A stretch of 64,000 bases of DNA from Vibrio variabilis (GCF_003263785.1 NZ_JYJK01000130.1:1-64000); one strand, 5' to 3'. Shown: positions 19,728-31,746, numbered from the stretch's first letter. The notes: generated from the sequence alone by a model not told the origin. Program-made: numbers and translations.

Positions 19728-22384
19728 CTAGTTTTTAGAGGTTAAGGTGGTCACGCGGCTGGCTCTTTGAGCTTGATAATCCACACTGCGTATCCAAATT
19801 TCACCGGAAACACTTGGCGCTCGATTTAGCTCATAGCTTTGCCAACTTGCACCGCGGTCTAGCGAATACTGAAGTGCCACGCCGGGGAAGGCACTATTCA
19901 TATACAGCTTACCTTGCTCAATCACAGCACCTGGCACTGGCAACCTGTAGTGAACATTGGCTTTAGCGAGCTTATTCAGCTCACGCTGCCCTAGAGCATT
20001 GGCGAATCGATTGAAATCTTTGGTTAGTGCCGCTTGGTCTACATAGTTAGATTCTTGGCTGTACGTTCTTGTCGCCTGATAGTCCAGCTCCCATTCTGCT
20101 TTGTGCCAAGCACGCTCAGCCGCTGCGATGACACGCGGGAACACCATATATTCATATTGTGCGTCCGTTCGCACAGTCTCAGACCATAACTGCGCTGACA
20201 TGCCATGAAATGGTGTCGCCTCTACCGTGCCTTTAGCACTAAATCCGTTACCATCGCGATCAACAGAGGTTTCGGCGTTTTGCGGCAGGTTGTCAGGTGC
20301 AAAGGCAAACATTTTTCTTGAATGGTTGTACCGTGTCGCCCAGTAGTAACCGCGCTCTTTTGGATCAAACTCATAGGGAAAATCCATATAGAGGTAATCT
20401 GGCTCGAGATGATCACCTGATAACCTTTGTTCGCCCATTGATATGCTGACGTTGAGCCGCCCCAATAGAGCGTATCCCAGAAATTGACACGAGTTTTTTC
20501 CGTAGCAAACTCTGCGGCACTATTCGCCGTTTTAAGCCCATCTTGCCAAGCTTGAAATGCTCCGACATTCAATTCTGCCGCCATCTTGGCTACCTGCTTA
20601 GCAAAATAACTCGGCAGTGCCTGTACTGAGTCAACCGTGTTATCAGCAATGAGCGCCTGACATTTGGGCGACTTCTCAAACGGATGGTGCTCTGCACTAA
20701 GCTCTATCTCCCCTTTACCAAGCACTTTAGTTTTCGAGCTTACGTCTTGATAGCCAGCTAGCTTTTTGATGTTTTTCGCTTCATCTCCGCCAAAATGCCA
20801 AGTCGTTAATGGCACGCCCGCGGTCTCATGCATGGCTAGAACTTCACTCATCACTTTTTTCACAAAGCGGTGAGACGAGTCAAGGCATGGATTTAGAAAG
20901 CTTTTAAGGTCGTAGAACTGAACCGTCGTGACATTTGATGTATCTTGAGGATCGAGCAATCGAAACTCATTGGCCTTCTCTATTTCACCGAGCTTAGCGT
21001 ACTTACCATGTCGCGCTTCCATAGACACAACAGCCGCTCTGGCGTGCGCTGGCATGTCGATTTCTGGAATGACTTCGATATGACGTGCTGCAGCATATTG
21101 CAAGATATCGATGTAATCTTGTCGGCTGAAGAAGCCCGAACCAAAATTATCACTAGTAGGGCCAGAACCAAGCTGCGGCAACAAACAGCGAGTTTCCGAT
21201 TTGTCGAAACATCGCTTAGCACCAATGTCAGTAAGTTCAGGCAACCCCGGAATTTCTAAACGCCAACCCTCATCATCTGTTAGGTGTAAATGCAGTTTGT
21301 TGAGCTTATATGCCGCCATTTGATCTAGGGTTCGGAAAATTGCCGACTTGGAATGAAAATTTCGCGCCACATCGACCATCACACCGCGATACTGATAACG
21401 AGGCGCATCGGCAACATCAACCAAAGGCAAAACCGTCGGTTTCTTAATATCCACCAGTGAAAAAATGGACTGAACCGCATAATACATACCCGTCTCATCA
21501 AACGCGGTAATTGCGATGCCACGATCGGTAATAGACAGTTGGTAACCGCCACTGACCCGAAGCTTGCTGTCCAGCGCATTGGGAGCAATATCGCCATAAA
21601 CCTTTTGCTCACCTTGCCCAGCCAGCCCCAGCGTCACCGCTCTATGCTCAATGGCTTCTAACGCCTCATTAGAGATTGGCAATGACGTAAAATCGAGCCC
21701 TTGGCTTATATCCAAATTTCCATTGCCTAAGCGAACTTGATTCGGCGTGGGTATGATATGACTTGTAATATCGAGTTCGCCTAAGTCTTGGTTTTGCTCG
21801 AATCGTGTTTTTGGTGTCATCACAGTATTGCTATCCGTCGACACACGTTTTAATAGACTCGGCGCAATGGGCTTAACAAATTGACTGAGATCTTCCGTGT
21901 CCATTTGCGCGAGCACTCTAGGCTCTGCCTGTTCATGATTCACAAATGCTCGCGGCATGAAGTCTGATTCAAACAACTGCCAATATTCGCCAATTACTGG
22001 AATATCTAGACTTTCACCTTGCTCAAGACCTTCAAACTTAGCGGTTGGTTTAAGCTCGTATAGGTCACCGGTAAGACGTGCTATCGTGAACTGTTCGCTA
22101 TCCAAAGACAAAATAATACGCACACTGTGTATGTACAAAGACCAGTCTTTGCTGCGGATAGCTTGACCTTGATTGCTAAGCGTCATCACACTCTTATTGC
22201 ATAGCGCCCAATCAGCTCCCAATGTTTGGCACGGCAAGTGATTCGCATCTGAGGTGTTAGCCTCGACTTGATAGTGAATCAACAGGTCTTGTGAAATACG
22301 ATCCACAAGTTGTTGTGGCGTTTGCGTCGCATGGGACATTCCTGATGCCAAGATGGCTAAGCTAATCATGCTGTTACGGAACAT
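19728..22384 (-). CDS. Beta-N-acetylhexosaminidase / chitobiase, GH20 (frame disrupted near 20401)
   Basis: Family 20 glycosidase removing N-acetylglucosamine from chito-oligosaccharides; about 885 aa after repair, near the size of known Vibrio chitobiases. The order is N-terminal carbohydrate-binding domain, GH20b domain, catalytic barrel (YRGVMVDVARNF, LHLHLTDDEGWRLEIP, and the catalytic Asp-Glu pair in HFGGDEA), then a C-terminal domain. The frame breaks at TCGAGCCAGATT, which should be TCGAGCCCAGATT (SSPDYLYMD). The N-terminus (SLAILASGMSHA) is a plain signal peptide without a lipobox, so the enzyme is probably periplasmic or secreted rather than a lipoprotein. It is first gene of a chitobiase-porin-DUF2057 operon. 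Confidence 0.92.
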
Positions 22385-22661
22385 GAGTTCTCCGGATGGA
22401 AGTAAATTATGCGGCACAAGTTATCTTCCCCTTCAGCAGCATCAATTAGCCCTCCAAATAACTGTGATCTCCATCGTTATCAGAAAAACAAACAAAAAGT
22501 AAAGTTAATAATTACAGCAGCTTAAAACCCAAGTGTCGTAATTTTTCAGAATGTCCGCTCAACAATATGACGCTTTTGTTACAGTGAATTTTAGAACTTC
22601 TTCCCCATATTCAAACCAATTGATATCCTTTGGTTATCCCTTATTTTCATTGAGCTTAAAA

Positions 22662-23576
22662 ATGTTAGTCGTCTCGCAATTCACCTGGTCAGCATTTAAA
22701 CCCCAAAAGTCCATTTTGACGTTTTCTACGTTACTGATTTCATTACTTTCTTTTGTCGTCTCCGCAGAGCCTCTGCTATACAAAGCTAAAAAGGGGTCAC
22801 AAACACTGTATTTGTTTGGCACTGTTCATGTTGGTTCGAAGTCTCAGCAAGCCATAAGCCAGCCGGTTGAAACGGCAATCAAGCAAAGCGACGCGCTCGT
22901 CTTAGAGGCTGAACTCGGGGGCAATATCGACTTTCCCAGTCCTGTCGAACATCCAGTTAAGGAAGTATTAACAAATGACGAACTAGCACAGCTCAATAAG
23001 ATCGCCTCAGAGAGCCAGCTTAATATCGACATGCTAACGTCCCTGCCCTCATGGCAAACCGCTTTGGTATTGCAGCAACATGTTTTTACAGCGCTCGACT
23101 TTCATGCCGAGTTTGGCGTGGAACACCAGTTAAGCCACTGGGCACAAATTCATGCGCTTCCAGTGAAAGGGCTTGAGTCGCTACAATTTCAAATCGACTT
23201 ACTTGCGGATCAGCCACTAGGCGGAAAAAAAATGCTGCTTCAGACGATTCAAGAATGGCCATATACCGAAAACAATATCCAATGCTTAATCAAGTCATGG
23301 AGCCATGGTGACATCGCTAACCTAGAGGCAATGCTGCAGATCGATAGCGACAACGACGACTTTTACCAGCGATTTCTTATCGACAGAAATCAAGCATGGG
23401 TTCGACGCTTAGTCACCTCATCTGAGTATCAAAATGGGACATTTTTTATCGCGGTGGGGGCATTACATTTAGTTGGACAAGAGAGTGTGGTAGCACTGCT
23501 TAAGCAGCAAGGGTTTGCAATAAAGCAAATAAGTCGCTCTGAATCGGCGCACTGCAGTATGAAAACACATGAATAG
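22662..23576 (+). CDS. TraB/GumN family protein
   Basis: Secreted or membrane-anchored protein of the TraB/GumN family, 304 aa from ATG 22662; it has a hydrophobic signal segment ILTFSTLLISLLSFVVSA. The two conserved family motifs are present: GTVHVG near the N-terminus and GALHLVG near the C-terminus, with an acidic motif LVLEAEL. Some family members are metal-dependent proteases; the substrate here is unknown. An upstream start at 22551 is possible but would bury the signal. It is divergent from the chitobiase. Confidence 0.85.
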   Translation: MLVVSQFTWSAFKPQKSILTFSTLLISLLSFVVSAEPLLYKAKKGSQTLYLFGTVHVGSKSQQAISQPVETAIKQSDALVLEAELGGNIDFPSPVEHPVKEVLTNDELAQLNKIASESQLNIDMLTSLPSWQTALVLQQHVFTALDFHAEFGVEHQLSHWAQIHALPVKGLESLQFQIDLLADQPLGGKKMLLQTIQEWPYTENNIQCLIKSWSHGDIANLEAMLQIDSDNDDFYQRFLIDRNQAWVRRLVTSSEYQNGTFFIAVGALHLVGQESVVALLKQQGFAIKQISRSESAHCSMKTHE

Positions 23577-23991
23577 CGTCTTAAACCTGAGACAGCATAA
23601 GACGACAAAATGACCAAAAACTACGAAGACGAGCGACTTTTTCGAAACTGGCTGATTTTTTCACAAAACACCAGTGCAAGAACATTAAAAGTTAATATAA
23701 ATCAGAATATTAACCCCAAAAGGGTTAGATTATGTTAGAAACAAAGTAATGCGTGATAGGCTATGTATTCGATTTCATTCATTTCCTCAGCATGACTAAC
23801 CTAAAACAATTCTTTTTAATTTCAATCTATTATTTTTTCTCGTAAGCAATTAAGTCATACTTATTTGGAAATAAAAATTTTTTTATTCTTTCAATATTTT
23901 TTGATCTTTATTCTCTAATACTCATACTTAAGTCGACTCGCCAATTTTGCGAGATAGTTCACATTATTTGTATCGATTGAGAGGGAAGGTT
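23577..23991. other. AT-rich gap upstream of a small secreted-protein gene
   Basis: 415 nt of strongly AT-rich sequence with no gene I can support. The last 100 nt should hold the promoter of the small gene at 23992. A near-repeat of poly-T/A tracts occurs at 23810-23910. No terminator was evident after the TraB/GumN gene. Confidence 0.5.
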
Positions 23992-24164
23992 ATGAAATAC
24001 ATCAAAGCATTGTTGTTAGGGGCGTACTCGCATTTTCATTGCCAAGCGCAGCATACCAAAGTTCAGCAGCAGGCCCATTTGTAGATTGTCAATTACCAGA
24101 TGGGTCTCGTACCTTTGTCCCACTAGTGGTTTGTCAACGAGCGGGCGGTGAGAAACTATTCTAA
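23992..24164 (+). CDS. Small secreted protein of unknown function (frame disrupted near 24024)
   Basis: A short gene hidden by a frame break. From ATG 23992, after the strong ribosome site GAGGGAAGG, the reading MKYIKALLLGA shifts after one missing G (GGGGCGTACTC to GGGGCGGTACTC). It then continues VLAFSLPSAAYQSSAAG and ends near CQLPDGSRTFVPLVVCQRAGG to a stop at 24162. The 57-aa product has a signal peptide, two cysteines 15 residues apart able to form a disulfide, and an otherwise unrecognised mature part of about 35 residues. A hairpin with a T run follows. I do not recognise a family. Confidence 0.65.
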
Positions 24165-24189
24165 AAATAGGCTTTTGCTATAACAATGC

Positions 24190-24223
24190 GGCTGCGTGTG
24201 ATTATCGCGTGCAGCCTCTTTTT
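24190..24223 (+). terminator. Probable terminator of the small secreted-protein gene
   Basis: GGCTGC (24190-24195) pairs with GCAGCC (24211-24216), followed after CT by TTTTT. It overlaps the last codons of cueR on the other strand. Confidence 0.6.
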
Positions 24224-24600
24224 AAATCATCAACAATCGGGCACGTCGAGTTTTCGTCGCCCGGACATGAAGATATCCAATCGGTTAACTGACTTTCTAT
24301 TGTTTGTAGTTCAAGGATCTTCCTCCGAACTTCATCCAGTTTCTCAGTCGCCTTTTGTTTTACTTCGGCACTCATACGCTGTTCGTTCATCGAAATAAGC
24401 ACCAACTCACGACACTCATCCAGAGTAAAACCGACCCCTTTAGCTCTAGCAATAACCCGGAGTTCTTCAATATGATGCTCACCATAGATTCTATAGCCAT
24501 TACCGTCTCGTTTGGGCAACGAGATAAGCTGCTTGTCTTCATATAAACGGATCGATTTTGCCGTTAGCCCGGTACGCTTGGCCACTTCACTAATGTTCAT
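24202..24600 (-). CDS. cueR: Copper-responsive transcriptional regulator CueR (MerR family)
   Basis: 132-aa MerR-family activator. The N-terminal winged helix is MNISEVAKRTGLTAKSIRLYE; a dimerisation helix follows. The C-terminal Cu(I) loop SCPGDENSTCP places cysteines at 112 and 120, exactly as in E. coli CueR, which fits a copper (not zinc or mercury) sensor. Its likely target is the copA promoter at 11841-11871, more than 12 kb away. It is flanked by a small secreted-protein gene and a DUF2057 gene. Confidence 0.93.
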   Translation of the reverse strand: MNISEVAKRTGLTAKSIRLYEDKQLISLPKRDGNGYRIYGEHHIEELRVIARAKGVGFTLDECRELVLISMNEQRMSAEVKQKATEKLDEVRRKILELQTIESQLTDWISSCPGDENSTCPIVDDLKRGCTR

Positions 24601-24768
24601 TACTTACCTTCGTTTCACATTGGACAACAGAGTGATAACTGTCTCGCAAAAATATGTTCTTCCTTCTCCAGTTTACATAGCACTGCTATTATTCGCGAAA
24701 CAAAAAAACTAAAATCATGGTTACCCTACACAAAGATTGCCATACAGGCAAAGTCTAAAGGAGTGGCA

Positions 24769-25392
24769 ATGAAGCTAAAATACCCTATGCTAGCGAGTCT
24801 CATACTCGCACCATCAATCGCATTCTCAGCCGTTACCGTTAAAGTACCCAATGGCATTCAAGTATTAACCGTAAACGAAAAGGACTCTGGCTACTCGAGC
24901 TTTGGCTTTGATTCTAAGAGTGATATTCAACTTGAAGATGGCGTCAATCAGATCGTATTCCGTATCTCCAAAATCGTCATGGAGACTGGCTCAGAAAAAA
25001 CAAAGTATAAGTCTCAGCCTTTGGTAGCAACATTTGAAGGTAAAGATGCCGTTTTGTCATTTGATGTGCCCAACATTAAAACCCTCTATGAAGGCAGCAT
25101 GTTCAATGACAAACCAACATTTGATATCAACGTAAGCTCCGGTGAAGTCGTTAATGTTAATAAGGGTCAACTAGGTCTTACTTTCAGCCTTGCAGCGGAC
25201 ATGGTAAAAGAAGTTGAAAACTACAATCAAACTGATCTACCTGCGAGTTTGAAAAACTACCGCAATCCAACGCTACTAATTAGCGAAAAAACAACCGACC
25301 ACTATGATAGCCTGAAAACCACTTTTAAATCCGCATCATTAGAAGATAGAAAGAAGTTCCTAACTTGGGCTATCAGTAATCTAGATGATTAA
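24769..25392 (+). CDS. DUF2057 family periplasmic protein
   Basis: Secreted protein of 207 aa with a signal peptide (ASLILAPSIAFSA). It has the DUF2057 (YccT-like) outline: VPNGIQVLTVNEKD, VNQIVFRISKI and KYKSQPLVATFEG, matching the order of motifs in the copy at 17983-18446. The ATG 24769 follows AAAGGAG with 5-nt spacing; a GTG at 24763 is less likely. It converges with a chitoporin-like gene, and each has its own terminator. Function is unknown. Confidence 0.8.
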   Translation: MKLKYPMLASLILAPSIAFSAVTVKVPNGIQVLTVNEKDSGYSSFGFDSKSDIQLEDGVNQIVFRISKIVMETGSEKTKYKSQPLVATFEGKDAVLSFDVPNIKTLYEGSMFNDKPTFDINVSSGEVVNVNKGQLGLTFSLAADMVKEVENYNQTDLPASLKNYRNPTLLISEKTTDHYDSLKTTFKSASLEDRKKFLTWAISNLDD

Positions 25393-25416
25393 CTAAGTTA
25401 TTTAATAAGAACTATA

Positions 25417-25444
25417 AACTCGCTATTCATATAGCGAGTTTTTT
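25417..25444 (+). terminator. Terminator of the DUF2057 gene
   Basis: AACTCGCTAT (25417-25426), TCAT loop, ATAGCGAGTT (25431-25440) and a T tract. Confidence 0.9.
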
Positions 25445-25466
25445 ATTTTCAGCGATTCAAACAAGC

Positions 25467-25491
25467 AAAAAAGCCGGCTCAAAGAGCCGGC
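25467..25491 (-). terminator. Terminator of the chitoporin-like gene
   Basis: GCCGGCTC (25473-25480), AAA loop and GAGCCGGC (25484-25491), followed by six T on the minus strand. Confidence 0.9.
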
Positions 25492-25517
25492 GAATTAGGC
25501 AGTATATTGTATTGAGA

Positions 25518-26651
25518 TTAGAAGTAGTATTCTACACCTAGACCCCAACCAAACTCATTGTCAGAACCATCTTTAGAGATCATGTATGGACGAACATAAG
25601 TCACTGCTGAATCATCTAGGAAGTAAAGAGCTTGAGCAGAAACGATGCTGTCTGCTGTATCAGCAACTGAAGAGCCGTCAAGTTTCACGTCCATGTTTGC
25701 TGCATAGTTCGCTTTGAACTGCCAGTTCTCTACACCACTGAATACCACACCTAGAGAGTAGCTATCTTGCTCAAGCTTAGTGTTTTCAAACGTTTCAGTT
25801 TTGTCATCACCGTTCTCTTTAAACGTAACTGTGATGTTGCTGTAGTCTGCAGCTTCGCGTTTGTAGGCACCGTAGAATGCAAATGTATCAAAGTTTAACT
25901 CGAAGCCTAGTAGTGCTGCGTTAGTATCAGACTCACCTTTCGCATCAAATTCTTCGCCAATTGTTGGACCTTCACCAGGGTTTTGGTTCTGCCAACGCTT
26001 GACTAGGTCACCCAGCTTACTGATTTGACGATCTTGGCCTGCTTCATAACCACCGTGTACGGTAAAGAAGCCAGCCGTGTAGTGAGCACCTAGACCAACA
26101 AAGTTTGAGTCTTTCACGCTTTCTGTACCACGACCTGCTGCAACATTAAACGTAAAGCCACCTAGGTTTGCAGAGTCATAACGAACCATGTTTGATTGAC
26201 GGTCATAACGTGCACCACCGATGATGTCACCGCCCCAGTCAAAGACAGCACCAGCACGCTGACCTGAGTATGGCCAGTCAATGATTTCGTATAGAGGCGT
26301 TAACATACGACCGATACGGATACGACCTGCGTCTTCAAACTCAAAACCACCGTAGGTATCACGAACACCCAGACCGCTACCAGCGCCATCGTCACCAACG
26401 TTACCGCCTTCAAGTTGCCAAATGAACTTAGGACCACGAGCCAGTTCATGAGAACCACGCAAACCAAAACGAGATTCGTTTTCTAACTTAATTGGAGCAT
26501 CGCCGCCGCCAATTTTGTCTTCGCCAAATTGCCAAACAGAAAGCGCAACCTGACCATATAGATCAACGGTATCTGTTGCTGGTTTCGCTTGAACTGCACC
26601 TGCCATTGTTAATGACGCCACTGCTGCACCTAGAAGGGTGCGTTTAAACAT
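25518..26651 (-). CDS. chiP: Chitoporin-like outer-membrane porin
   Basis: General porin-type barrel of 377 aa, intact, starting at ATG 26651 (MFKRTLLGAAVA) with a signal peptide cut after AVQA and ending in VEYYF. Motifs NESRFGLRGSHELA, GRMLTPLYEIIDWP and FDWGGDIIGGARYD are shared with the porin at 18496-19646. Its place beside ligA and zipA matches the V. cholerae porin that I recall as the chitoporin ChiP; the gene symbol rests on that and on family likeness, so it is provisional. The long upstream region carries a near-perfect dyad at 26750-26770. Confidence 0.75.
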   Translation of the reverse strand: MFKRTLLGAAVASLTMAGAVQAKPATDTVDLYGQVALSVWQFGEDKIGGGDAPIKLENESRFGLRGSHELARGPKFIWQLEGGNVGDDGAGSGLGVRDTYGGFEFEDAGRIRIGRMLTPLYEIIDWPYSGQRAGAVFDWGGDIIGGARYDRQSNMVRYDSANLGGFTFNVAAGRGTESVKDSNFVGLGAHYTAGFFTVHGGYEAGQDRQISKLGDLVKRWQNQNPGEGPTIGEEFDAKGESDTNAALLGFELNFDTFAFYGAYKREAADYSNITVTFKENGDDKTETFENTKLEQDSYSLGVVFSGVENWQFKANYAANMDVKLDGSSVADTADSIVSAQALYFLDDSAVTYVRPYMISKDGSDNEFGWGLGVEYYF

Positions 26652-27095
26652 TTTTTCCATGGAATTAAACTCCTAAAAATGGGTATAGCTGCTGTCCATA
26701 ATTCACGCTTTAGTTGGCCGCCGAAGAGTGAATCATTTCCTTTTTATTTTTAATCAGAACTTCTGATTAATTTTGCTGTCTACACTGTGTGTATCCATGT
26801 TTACTAGACTAACTTCGCGAGAAAAAATATCAATTCAAGACTTATTTTGGGTGAGAAAAATAGGAGGCAGTACAAATTTTGAGGTTAGTTATTGATGGAG
26901 ATCTTATTTTTAAAACGCACTTTAATGAAATGCTTTACACTGATAAATCAACGGTATTTCGGCAGTTTATCCACGGATTTTCGTGAAGTGACTCGCATGG
27001 TATTTATTTTATTTAAATTATTAAAAATATAGAGATCGTGACATTTGATTTTAAATCACCATTGCACTAGAGAAAAATAATTTGATATTACTCGC
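26652..27095. other. Long regulatory region upstream of the chitoporin-like gene
   Basis: About 440 nt with no supported gene, AT-rich, between the porin start and the ligA terminator. The clearest element is a dyad TTAATCAGAA-C-TTCTGATTAA at 26750-26770. No unambiguous CRP site was seen. Confidence 0.6.
26750..26770. promoter_or_regulatory. Palindromic operator-like site upstream of the chitoporin-like gene
   Basis: TTAATCAGAA (26750-26759) and TTCTGATTAA (26761-26770) are perfect inverted repeats separated by one C. It lies 98-118 nt upstream of the porin ATG. The binding protein is unknown; a leader hairpin is the alternative. Confidence 0.5.
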
Positions 27096-27122
27096 AAAAA
27101 AAAGCCCCGCTATAATCGGGCT
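27096..27122 (-). terminator. Terminator of ligA
   Basis: Hairpin AGCCCC...CGGGCT (27103-27122) with a run of eight A on the plus strand (T on the minus), 20 nt past ligA. Confidence 0.75.
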
Positions 27123-27141
27123 AGTATCAAACAATGCCGTT

Positions 27142-29211
<2,070 letters not shown>

Positions 29212-30192
29212 TTAAGCGCTGGCTTTCGCTCGGTTAAAGTCTTTAATTTGCTGGCGATAAGCATCCAGTCTTTGTGGTGTCATTAGATTACGCTGGTCAT
29301 CGAGTACATTGCCGCCAAGGTCATCAGAGATCTGCTGCGCTGTACGCAGCATTAGCTTGAAGTTTTGATCGGCTTCACCAAAGCAAGGCAGCGTCATGAA
29401 AAATGAGATTCCCTTGGTGGTAAAAGTAGCAGGGTCATCATGCTCAAGTGTACCTGGCTGCATCATGTTAGCGACGCTAAATAGCACCTTACCAGTACCA
29501 GAGGGGTCAGTATGGCGGTGGAAAATATCCATCTCGCCATAAATGAGGCCGTTTTGACGCATACTGTCAAAGAGCTGAATTCCGTTAAAGGGTTCTTCGC
29601 CAGAGCAATGGACATTCAGAACCAACACCTGCATTTCAGGCTCTTTTGGCTCTTCCTCAACTTCTTTCGCGCTATCCGCTAGGTTCACCCCGGCTTGAGG
29701 CTCTTGCTCTAAGTCTTCATCCAGTGAATCTAGATCGATACGAGGTTCACTCTCATCAATATCGTCATTTTCTTTACTTGCCGTAAATGACGGCAATGGC
29801 TCTTGTTGCTCTTTTTCTTGAGAAGCGGCAAAGGCCGGCTCAATGTCGTCAGCTTGTGTTGGCTGCAGTGAGGGCGCTTCAACCAGAGACTCTGCTTTGT
29901 ACGAAGGCTCTGAAACGTCACTATCAGAAGAACTTGACTCTAGCGGATCGTAAGCAGGCTTTTGCGCATCCAATCCAAAATCAGGCTCGGTGCGTGTTTT
30001 TCTGATGATTTCAAAGTCATCTTCAGGAGCGACGTATTCATCGTCGGCGTTATCATTGTCGTCTAACTTTCCTAGCGGTCTGTCACCGAATTTCTTTTGA
30101 CCTTCTTTCTTACTCGACCACAAGCCGTGAAACAACAGCGCCGCGATAGCTAAAGCACCGACAATAATGAGTACGAATCGCAATTCCTGCAT
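29212..30192 (-). CDS. zipA: Cell division protein ZipA
   Basis: Inner-membrane division protein that tethers FtsZ; 326 aa. It has one N-terminal membrane segment ([20 protein letters not shown]), a long acidic, Ser/Glu/Asp-rich linker (residues about 30-190) and the C-terminal FtsZ-binding domain ([16 protein letters not shown], then [16 protein letters not shown]). The zipA-ligA pair is conserved in gamma-proteobacteria. It is divergent from cysZ. Confidence 0.96.
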   Translation of the reverse strand: MQELRFVLIIVGALAIAALLFHGLWSSKKEGQKKFGDRPLGKLDDNDNADDEYVAPEDDFEIIRKTRTEPDFGLDAQKPAYDPLESSSSDSDVSEPSYKAESLVEAPSLQPTQADDIEPAFAASQEKEQQEPLPSFTASKENDDIDESEPRIDLDSLDEDLEQEPQAGVNLADSAKEVEEEPKEPEMQVLVLNVHCSGEEPFNGIQLFDSMRQNGLIYGEMDIFHRHTDPSGTGKVLFSVANMMQPGTLEHDDPATFTTKGISFFMTLPCFGEADQNFKLMLRTAQQISDDLGGNVLDDQRNLMTPQRLDAYRQQIKDFNRAKASA

Positions 30193-30376
30193 TGTTTGCT
30201 CTCAATGTTAAAAATAGTCCTTAAAGAAGCGCTTACACACTTCAGCTTTGTCTACTTTACCAAAACTCTATAGATGATTAGAACACCTAAGTATAAGAAG
30301 TTTGTGATTTCGTAAACCCTTTTTTGTTATAGTCGAATTCATAAGCAACGCAAAAACCAGATAAAGGACACCAATT

Positions 30377-31114
30377 TTGAACAAAGCAAACACTGGGTTT
30401 GGCTACTTCATGCAAGGTTTTCAAATCGCTTTTATGCCCGGGATCAGGCGCTATGTGCTGATGCCTCTTTTAGCCAATATCCTTTTGGTTGGCTCAGCAA
30501 TGTATTATTTATTCTCTCACTTGAACACTTGGATTGAGGGTTGGCTCGGCTATCTACCTGAGTTTTTGTCTTGGCTGAGCTATATCTTGTGGCCTTTGTT
30601 AGCACTCACTATCCTTGCGACTTTTTCCTACTTTTTTAGCACCCTAGCCAACTTTATCGCCGCCCCGTTTAACGGCTTGCTGGCAGAGAAAGTAGAAGAA
30701 AAGTTGACTGGCAATAAAATCAATGATGAAGGACTCATGAGCGTCGTTAAAGATGTGCCAAGAATCATGGCGCGAGAATGGCGCAAGTTGCTGTACACCT
30801 TACCAAAAGCGATCGGTTTGTTCTTATTACTGTTGATCCCAGCACTCGGCCAGACAGTCGGCCCTTTCGCATGGTTTATCTTTACCGCTTGGATGTTGGC
30901 GATTCAGTACTGTGATTACCCATTTGATAATCACAAAGTGCCTTTTAACGACATGCGCTTGTCGATTAAACAAAAACAAGGCAAGGCATATGGGTTTGGC
31001 ATGCTGGTATCTCTGTTTACCGCGATTCCGATTTTGAATCTGTTTATCGTACCCGTTTCAGTCTGTGGCGCGACAGCAATGTGGGTGCAAGAGTTTAAGC
31101 AACAACACAGCTAG
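30377..31114 (+). CDS. cysZ: Sulfate transporter CysZ
   Basis: Inner-membrane sulfate uptake protein of the CysZ/EI24 family, 245 aa with several membrane spans (for example YVLMPLLANILLVGSAMYYL and LALTILATFSYFFSTLANF). Translation appears to start at TTG 30377, preceded by AAAGGACA; the N-terminus MNKANTGFGYFMQGF matches the family. It is divergent from zipA, the usual context. It probably supplies sulfate for cysteine synthesis. Confidence 0.93.
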   Translation: MNKANTGFGYFMQGFQIAFMPGIRRYVLMPLLANILLVGSAMYYLFSHLNTWIEGWLGYLPEFLSWLSYILWPLLALTILATFSYFFSTLANFIAAPFNGLLAEKVEEKLTGNKINDEGLMSVVKDVPRIMAREWRKLLYTLPKAIGLFLLLLIPALGQTVGPFAWFIFTAWMLAIQYCDYPFDNHKVPFNDMRLSIKQKQGKAYGFGMLVSLFTAIPILNLFIVPVSVCGATAMWVQEFKQQHS

Positions 31115-31130
31115 TACCTAAATACTGATA

Positions 31131-31153
31131 AAAAAGCCCCAAAAGTGGGGCTT
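31131..31153 (-). terminator. Terminator between convergent cysZ and ybeL
   Basis: AAGCCCC (31134-31140) with GGGGCTT (31147-31153) and a T run on the minus strand. Confidence 0.75.
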
Positions 31154-31161
31154 GGTATCAC

Positions 31162-31632
31162 TCACGGTTTTAGAGGTTTACGACTAAAGGATTGATTACC
31201 ACACTTAGCGCAATCGCCAATCACCGTTGGATGATTATACTCGGTCTTATGACCGCATTTCTCACATACCAATACCCCAAGCCCTATCATTTCTCCCGAT
31301 GTGTACACACCTTGGTGCTCGAGATCTTGGAACAGCTCCACCCATTCCACTTTAGTTCGATCGGTAATGTCCAATAGCCCTTGCCAAATTGAGTTAGCAA
31401 TCATTAGGTAGAAGGGGCCGCTTTTACTCTCTTCGTAGTTATCGGCAAATTCTTTAAGATCCGATTTAACATATGCAGAGATCAACGCCATCTCATCCTT
31501 GGTCATGTCGTTCGCAGCTTCCACCACTTGTCCCGACTTTTCAAGCACGTGCTGTAGCTCTTCTGGACTGTGTTTGAGATTCTCAACCACATCTTCGATC
31601 ATTTCTTCATAACTGGTTTTACGCTTAGGCAT
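31162..31632 (-). CDS. ybeL: Zinc-ribbon protein YbeL (DUF1451)
   Basis: 156-aa cytoplasmic protein. The long helical N-terminus (YEEMIEDVVENLKHSPEELQ) is followed by a C-terminal zinc ribbon with two CxxC pairs (VCEKCGHKTEY and CAKCGNQSF). This is the DUF1451/YbeL architecture; in E. coli ybeL also sits next to leuS. Function is not established. It is divergent from leuS. Confidence 0.9.
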   Translation of the reverse strand: MPKRKTSYEEMIEDVVENLKHSPEELQHVLEKSGQVVEAANDMTKDEMALISAYVKSDLKEFADNYEESKSGPFYLMIANSIWQGLLDITDRTKVEWVELFQDLEHQGVYTSGEMIGLGVLVCEKCGHKTEYNHPTVIGDCAKCGNQSFSRKPLKP

Positions 31633-31746
31633 ACATCCCCCTGTTATTGGCTATTGTTGACCGAGCTTCCTTTAGGTATTCTATGACGATCTATTAGTCT
31701 CTGTAGTAACAGAACTCACAAATTCCAAGATAACCGGACATCATCG

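Noticed and set aside
22460-22481. CRP site upstream of the chitobiase (TGTGATCTCCATCG)
   Set aside because: The left half is good but the right half is poor. Too weak to list as a site.
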